A stretch of 8,388 bases of DNA from the NCBI GenBank assembly GCA_009774255.1, contig VSNK01000247.1:1-8388 (forward strand). The letters run 5' to 3'. Source of the DNA: Faecalicatena sp. (GTDB lineage Bacteria; Bacillota; Clostridia; Lachnospirales; Lachnospiraceae). Shown here one piece after another: positions 5,125 through 8,388 of this stretch; position 1 is the first letter of the stretch, and each line of letters opens with the position of its first letter. The notes below the pieces were generated by a model. The model saw nothing but the letters and a program-made list of their open reading frames with translations, was not told where the DNA came from and searched no databases. Position numbers and translations under genes: made by a program.

Positions 5125-6717
5125 ATGTTTAATGAGGTAGTGACGGACACCAATATCGTTTACTATTTGATGATAGCGGTGGGTGTCGTCGGAGTGCTGG
5201 CAAAGGCAGTCAACCAGATTACTCTTCGCCGTCTGGTCAGGGCGGCGGGCAACATGTCCAAGAGTACACACAAACTGATAAAGCTGGTGCGGGCGAAATA
5301 TGAGCATGCACTGATGCTGCACGACCGGGTAGAAAATGCGGAAGCATTTGTGGAAAAATACATATATGAATACAGAGGTTTTCTGCTGCGGATCCATACA
5401 TGGAGACAGCTTGAACTGCAGTCAATCTGGTTTTCGGGGATTCTGGCAGCATTCGGCGGAATCATCTGGTACATGGAAAGCGGGTTTTGTGAGCAAGTGT
5501 ATCGTTATATCAGTCTGGGGGCGGCGGAGATGGTTCTGCTGTTTGTTATCAGTCAGATCTCGGACGAGCAGTACAAGATCGAGGCGGCAAAGAATTACAT
5601 GGTGGATTATCTGGAAAATGTATGTGCCATGCGCCGCCGCAAGGCCCGCCAGTCCGAGAAGGAACAGATCAATGTCATTCAGCCGGAGAGTGCCCAGGCG
5701 CTTCGGGCAAATGGAAGGGAACTGGATGAAAATGCGGCCGGAAGGGAAGCCGCCGCAGGAAACGGAGCGGGAAAAGGAAAAAAGTTTTCAGCCGGGGCAC
5801 GGGGAATCGCCGGAAAGAAGCGGGCTTATGGAAAGCAGTCCGCAGAGGCAAGGGAAGTCCCCGAAGGCTCCGGGCTGTCCATCAGTATCGAGGGTGAACC
5901 TCGCAGAGCCGGATCAGGCGTATCAGGAGATACGGTTTCCATGTATGAAACGGAAGCGCTGGCCCTGTCGGAAGAAAACGCGGAGGATGCCTTCGGCTAT
6001 GACGAAACCGCCGGAGCAGAAAACGCAGCCTATGCGTCATCAGGGAAAGAAAGCAGCGGCACAGGCTATGCGGCAGTGGGGAGAGAAGGCGGCGGCACAG
6101 GCTATGCGGCAGCGGGGAGAGAAGGAATCGGAACGGGCTATGCGGCGGCAGGGAGAGAAGGTGCCGGCATGGGTTATACCGAAGCGGCGGGGAAACAGCG
6201 GAGCGGCTCCGTCTATGGTGAAACCGCCGGATATGGGACGGCTGCCGGAAGGGGGGTGAGCGCTTCCGGCGGAAATGCGGGCGGCACCCAGATGAAGAGG
6301 ATTCCCGGCAGATTCCAGGATGTAGTCCAGAGGATGATGGAGGATACTACGGAATATGAAGAAGTTCTGGAGGGTCCGGCCTTGCCGGAAGAAGCCTCCC
6401 CTGCCGCCGGACGCCCGGACAGGCTCCGCGCGGAGGTGGAAAACCTGTCGGACAGGCTCCGCGCAGAAGGGGACAACCTTTCGGACAAGCTGCGCCAGGC
6501 CGCGGAATATCTGGAATCAGATGCGTCTTATGAGGACGGAGACGAGGACGAAGTAAAAGAATATGACAGAGTAAGGCGCAAGACCCGCAAAAAAGGCGAT
6601 GCCACAAGACAGGTCATCCGCCGTACTATAAAAGGAAATGCAGAACCATCGGAGCGCGAAGAATCCAACCTGAAGGAAGAAGCCATCCGTCAGATTCTCG
6701 AAGAATTCCTGGCATAA
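5125..6717 (+). CDS. Unrecognised three-helix membrane protein with repeat-rich cytoplasmic tail
   Basis: This is a 530-aa protein of no family I recognise. The ATG at 5125 follows AGGAGGG at 7-bp spacing. Hydrophobic segments lie at about residues 11-27, 101-117 and 127-144. Between the first two is a basic, helical stretch (NQITLRRLVRAAGN, then STHKLIKLVRAKYEHALML). Residues 145-170 are amphipathic, ending in a basic cluster, MRRRKARQ. The tail from about 175 onward is low-complexity, rich in Ala, Gly, Glu and Arg, and probably disordered. It has a run of 12-residue Gly/Tyr repeats (about 300-359) and three 11-residue repeats DRLRAEVENLS/DRLRAEGDNLS/DKLRQAAEYLE (432-464) suggesting an extended amphipathic or coiled-coil helix. 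The C-terminus, EEAIRQILEEFLA, is another short amphipathic helix. It could be a membrane-anchored scaffold or envelope-associated protein; that is inference. It precedes pgi by 93 bases, but pgi has its own promoter. A 307-codon frame inside it (5336-6259) is a GC-rich shadow. Confidence 0.85.
   Translation: MFNEVVTDTNIVYYLMIAVGVVGVLAKAVNQITLRRLVRAAGNMSKSTHKLIKLVRAKYEHALMLHDRVENAEAFVEKYIYEYRGFLLRIHTWRQLELQSIWFSGILAAFGGIIWYMESGFCEQVYRYISLGAAEMVLLFVISQISDEQYKIEAAKNYMVDYLENVCAMRRRKARQSEKEQINVIQPESAQALRANGRELDENAAGREAAAGNGAGKGKKFSAGARGIAGKKRAYGKQSAEAREVPEGSGLSISIEGEPRRAGSGVSGDTVSMYETEALALSEENAEDAFGYDETAGAENAAYASSGKESSGTGYAAVGREGGGTGYAAAGREGIGTGYAAAGREGAGMGYTEAAGKQRSGSVYGETAGYGTAAGRGVSASGGNAGGTQMKRIPGRFQDVVQRMMEDTTEYEEVLEGPALPEEASPAAGRPDRLRAEVENLSDRLRAEGDNLSDKLRQAAEYLESDASYEDGDEDEVKEYDRVRRKTRKKGDATRQVIRRTIKGNAEPSEREESNLKEEAIRQILEEFLA
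6022..6201 (+). repeat. 36-bp coding tandem repeat (12 aa)
   Basis: Four units, starting at 6058, 6094, 6130 and 6166, encode GTGYAAVGREGG, GTGYAAAGREGI, GTGYAAAGREGA and the degenerate GMGYTEAAGKQR. A more diverged unit, NAAYASSGKESS, precedes them at 6022-6057. The first three units differ by only a few bases, so the array looks recently expanded and may vary in copy number between strains. Confidence 0.9.
6418..6516 (+). repeat. 33-bp coding tandem repeat (11 aa)
   Basis: Three consecutive 33-base units (6418-6450, 6451-6483, 6484-6516) encode DRLRAEVENLS, DRLRAEGDNLS and DKLRQAAEYLE. The 11-residue period with leucines at fixed places is typical of hendecad amphipathic helices, which either form coiled coils or lie on membranes. 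The first two units are nearly identical in DNA, the third is diverged. Confidence 0.85.
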
Positions 6718-6732
6718 ATAAAAGCTTTTATC

Positions 6733-6761
6733 TTGAATAACAAAGCCATATTTGGTAAAAT
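6733..6761 (+). promoter_or_regulatory. Promoter of pgi
   Basis: TTGAAT (6733-6738) and TAAAAT (6756-6761) are separated by 17 bases. Transcription would start near 6768, about 40 bases before ATG 6811. A perfect 14-bp palindrome ATAAAAGCTTTTAT (6718-6731) lies immediately upstream; it has no G/C-rich stem, so it is a poor terminator for the preceding gene and could be a regulator site. Confidence 0.65.
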
Positions 6762-6810
6762 ATGTTTAGCATAGTACCATAAAGTACACAAGCAGAAAGG
6801 AAGGGTAACA

Positions 6811-8160
6811 ATGGCTAATAAAGTGACATTTGATTATTCAAAAGCAACAGGATTTATTCAGGAACATGAGATGCAGTATATGAGCGAGCTGGTGGCTCAG
6901 GCCAAGGACAAGCTTGTTTCCAAGAGCGGCGCGGGCAATGATTTTGTGGGATGGATCGATCTTCCGGTAGACTATGACAGGGAAGAGTTCGGACGCATTC
7001 AGAAAGCGGCGGAGAAGATCCGCGAGGATTCCGAAGTCCTTCTTGTAATCGGAATCGGCGGCTCCTACCTGGGCGCGAGAGCGGCGATTGAGTTTTTGGG
7101 ACATTCCTTCGCCAATGTTGTTTCTAAGGACATCAGAAAAGCTCCGGAAATCTATTTCGTTGGAAACAGCATCAGCAGCACCTACATCAGTGACCTGATC
7201 GAAGTTGTGGGAGACAGAGATTTTTCGATCAATATGATATCCAAGTCGGGAACAACGACAGAGCCTGCGATTGCCTTCCGTGTATTTAAAGAGATTCTTG
7301 AAAAGAAGTATGGAAAGGAAGAAGCGTCAAAGAGAATTTACGCGACCACAGACAAGGCAAGAGGAGCTTTGAAGAATCTTGCTACCGAAGAAGGCTATGA
7401 GTCCTTCGTGGTGCCGGATGACGTAGGCGGCCGTTTCTCCGTTCTGACCGCAGTCGGCCTGCTTCCGATCGCAGTCAGCGGTGTGGACATTACCGAACTG
7501 ATGGAAGGCGCGGCAGCAGGAAGAAAGATCGCTCTGGAAAGCGATTTTGCAGAGAATGATGCATTGCAGTACGCGGCAGTCCGCAACATCCTCCTTCGTA
7601 AAGGAAAAACAGTAGAAGTTCTGGCGAACTATGAGCCAAGCCTGCATTATGTATCTGAGTGGTGGAAGCAGTTATACGGAGAGAGCGAAGGCAAGGACCA
7701 GAAGGGGATCTTCCCGGCATCCGTAGATTTGACAACAGACCTGCACTCCATGGGACAGTTCATCCAGGACGGCAACCGGATCCTGTTTGAGACTGTGATG
7801 AACGTGGAGAAGTCCAGAGCGGAGATCGTGATGAACGAGGAGCCGGTAGATCTGGACGGACTGAATTATCTGAAAGGAAAGACCGTTGATTTTATAAATA
7901 AGAGTGCTATGAACGGAACCATTCTTGCCCACACGGACGGCAATGTTCCGAACTTGATGGTGAAGATTCCGGAGCAGAACGCATTTTATCTGGGACAGTT
8001 GTTCTACTTCTTTGAGTTCGCCTGCGGCGTGAGCGGATACTTACTCGGCGTTAATCCGTTCAATCAGCCGGGAGTGGAGAGCTACAAGAGGAACATGTTC
8101 GCACTGCTCGGAAAACCAGGATATGAAGAAGAAAGAGAAGCATTATTGAAGAGATTATAA
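6811..8160 (+). CDS. pgi: Glucose-6-phosphate isomerase
   Basis: This 449-aa cytoplasmic enzyme interconverts glucose 6-phosphate and fructose 6-phosphate in glycolysis and gluconeogenesis. The length matches the short Firmicutes form. The sugar-phosphate-binding (SIS-type) features are VIGIGGSYLGARAA (79-92) and SKSGTTTEP (144-152). Both PGI signature patterns are present: DVGGRFSVLTAVG (204-216) and GYLLGVNPFNQPGVESYK (409-426). By family knowledge the active-site residues correspond to Glu291 (in YGESEGKDQKG), His312 (in TDLHSMGQ) and Lys426 (in GVESYK), all intact. The ATG at 6811 follows a GGAAGGG ribosome site (6799-6805), and MANKVTFDYSKA is a normal N-terminus. It is probably monocistronic, with its own promoter and a downstream hairpin. 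Confidence 0.98.
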   Translation: MANKVTFDYSKATGFIQEHEMQYMSELVAQAKDKLVSKSGAGNDFVGWIDLPVDYDREEFGRIQKAAEKIREDSEVLLVIGIGGSYLGARAAIEFLGHSFANVVSKDIRKAPEIYFVGNSISSTYISDLIEVVGDRDFSINMISKSGTTTEPAIAFRVFKEILEKKYGKEEASKRIYATTDKARGALKNLATEEGYESFVVPDDVGGRFSVLTAVGLLPIAVSGVDITELMEGAAAGRKIALESDFAENDALQYAAVRNILLRKGKTVEVLANYEPSLHYVSEWWKQLYGESEGKDQKGIFPASVDLTTDLHSMGQFIQDGNRILFETVMNVEKSRAEIVMNEEPVDLDGLNYLKGKTVDFINKSAMNGTILAHTDGNVPNLMVKIPEQNAFYLGQLFYFFEFACGVSGYLLGVNPFNQPGVESYKRNMFALLGKPGYEEEREALLKRL

Positions 8161-8186
8161 GAGGTTGTAGGAAGTTCTAAAATAAG

Positions 8187-8227
8187 ACCGGCCATGTATG
8201 AAGCGTCAAGGCGTATGCATGGCCGGT
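8187..8227 (+). terminator. 10-bp stem-loop downstream of pgi
   Basis: ACCGGCCATG (8187-8196) is perfectly complementary to CATGGCCGGT (8218-8227), with a 21-nt loop. It begins 27 bases after the pgi stop codon. Only GGTTTAAGTT follows, so the T-run is short; this is a probable but not ideal terminator. Confidence 0.6.
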
Positions 8228-8236
8228 TTAAGTTAA

Positions 8237-8265
8237 TTGACCCGGTAGTGCAAGGGAGTTATTCT
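8237..8265 (+). promoter_or_regulatory. Candidate promoter reading out of the right edge
   Basis: TTGACC (8237-8242) and TATTCT (8260-8265) are separated by exactly 17 bases, just after the pgi hairpin. Transcription would begin near 8273 and pass through the stem-loop at 8316-8356 into whatever lies beyond the window. The -10 match is only 4 of 6. Confidence 0.4.
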
Positions 8266-8315
8266 GTAATTCTGGAACGTCGTAATCAGACAGTTAGGCA
8301 CTTACGAACAATTTC

Positions 8316-8356
8316 TTGTTCTATAGGAAACTTCTCCGAATTTTCCTATAGAACAA
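8316..8356. other. Perfect 15-bp stem-loop, possible attenuator or terminator
   Basis: TTGTTCTATAGGAAA (8316-8330) is perfectly complementary to TTTCCTATAGAACAA (8342-8356), with an 11-nt loop. An extra GAACAA at 8306-8311 could pair with TTGTTC (8316-8321) instead, giving a weaker alternative hairpin. No T-run follows on either strand, so simple rho-independent termination is doubtful. It might be a leader element of the next gene or the edge of a dispersed repeat. The remaining bases to 8388 show no gene. Confidence 0.5.
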
Positions 8357-8388
8357 AACCCTCCGGGGGATGCGCACTGCGGCGTACA

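Noticed and set aside
6058..6201. 36-bp periodic repeats that could suggest a CRISPR array
   Set aside because: The units are contiguous without spacers, lie in frame in a gene and encode a 12-residue repeat, so they are coding tandem repeats.
5336..6259. 307-codon frame inside the membrane-protein gene
   Set aside because: It is a shadow frame in GC-rich, repeat-rich DNA; its product is Arg/Pro/Gln-rich. The host frame has a proper start, ribosome site and membrane helices.
6718..6731. AT-rich palindrome ATAAAAGCTTTTAT as a terminator of the membrane-protein gene
   Set aside because: The stem has only one G-C pair at its centre and no loop, so it would not form a stable RNA hairpin. It is noted only as a possible protein-binding site.

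Overview
The window looks like chromosomal DNA of a gut-type Lachnospiraceae (Clostridia). The evidence is the AGGAGG-type ribosome binding sites, sigma-A promoters with 17-bp spacers, a clostridial-style MATE transporter, a PF09820/PF08011-type AAA-ATPase/PDDEXK gene and a short (449 aa) Firmicutes-type glucose-6-phosphate isomerase. This assignment is inferred from protein character; no database search was run.

Layout: (1) Positions 1-2700 form a leftward block. A LacI-family regulator (1633-2640, minus) is followed by a 12-helix MATE transporter (144-1481, minus). The 151-bp gap between them holds a hairpin, two near-identical dyads spaced 21 bp apart, and a well-formed promoter for the transporter. 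(2) Positions 2700-2887 are a divergent promoter region. (3) 2888-4565 (plus) is an AAA ATPase with a C-terminal PD-(D/E)XK nuclease-like domain. Its first ~27 codons are in a different frame from the rest. An apparent 84-bp in-frame insertion built of hairpins sits in the middle. (4) 4566-5124 holds a possible 42-codon ORF, a rho-independent terminator, a perfect -10 box and a long repeat-rich leader. (5) 5125-6717 (plus) is an unrecognised three-helix membrane protein with a long low-complexity tail carrying two sets of tandem repeats. (6) 6811-8160 (plus) is pgi with its own promoter and a downstream hairpin. (7) 8237-8388 holds a promoter-like pair and a perfect 15-bp stem-loop leading out of the window.

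The regulator and transporter probably form one regulated unit, with the paired dyads as the likely binding sites. The ATPase gene looks like an AT-richer, probably acquired and decaying gene lying between more GC-rich neighbours. pgi is housekeeping glycolysis. The 530-aa membrane protein has no evident functional tie to pgi beyond adjacency.

The item most worth following up is the 84-bp palindromic insertion at 3510-3593. It keeps the reading frame, and one of its segments can pair with the 7 bases immediately upstream of the insertion point. It has the look of a small mobile, RNA-structured element that is tolerated inside a protein gene.
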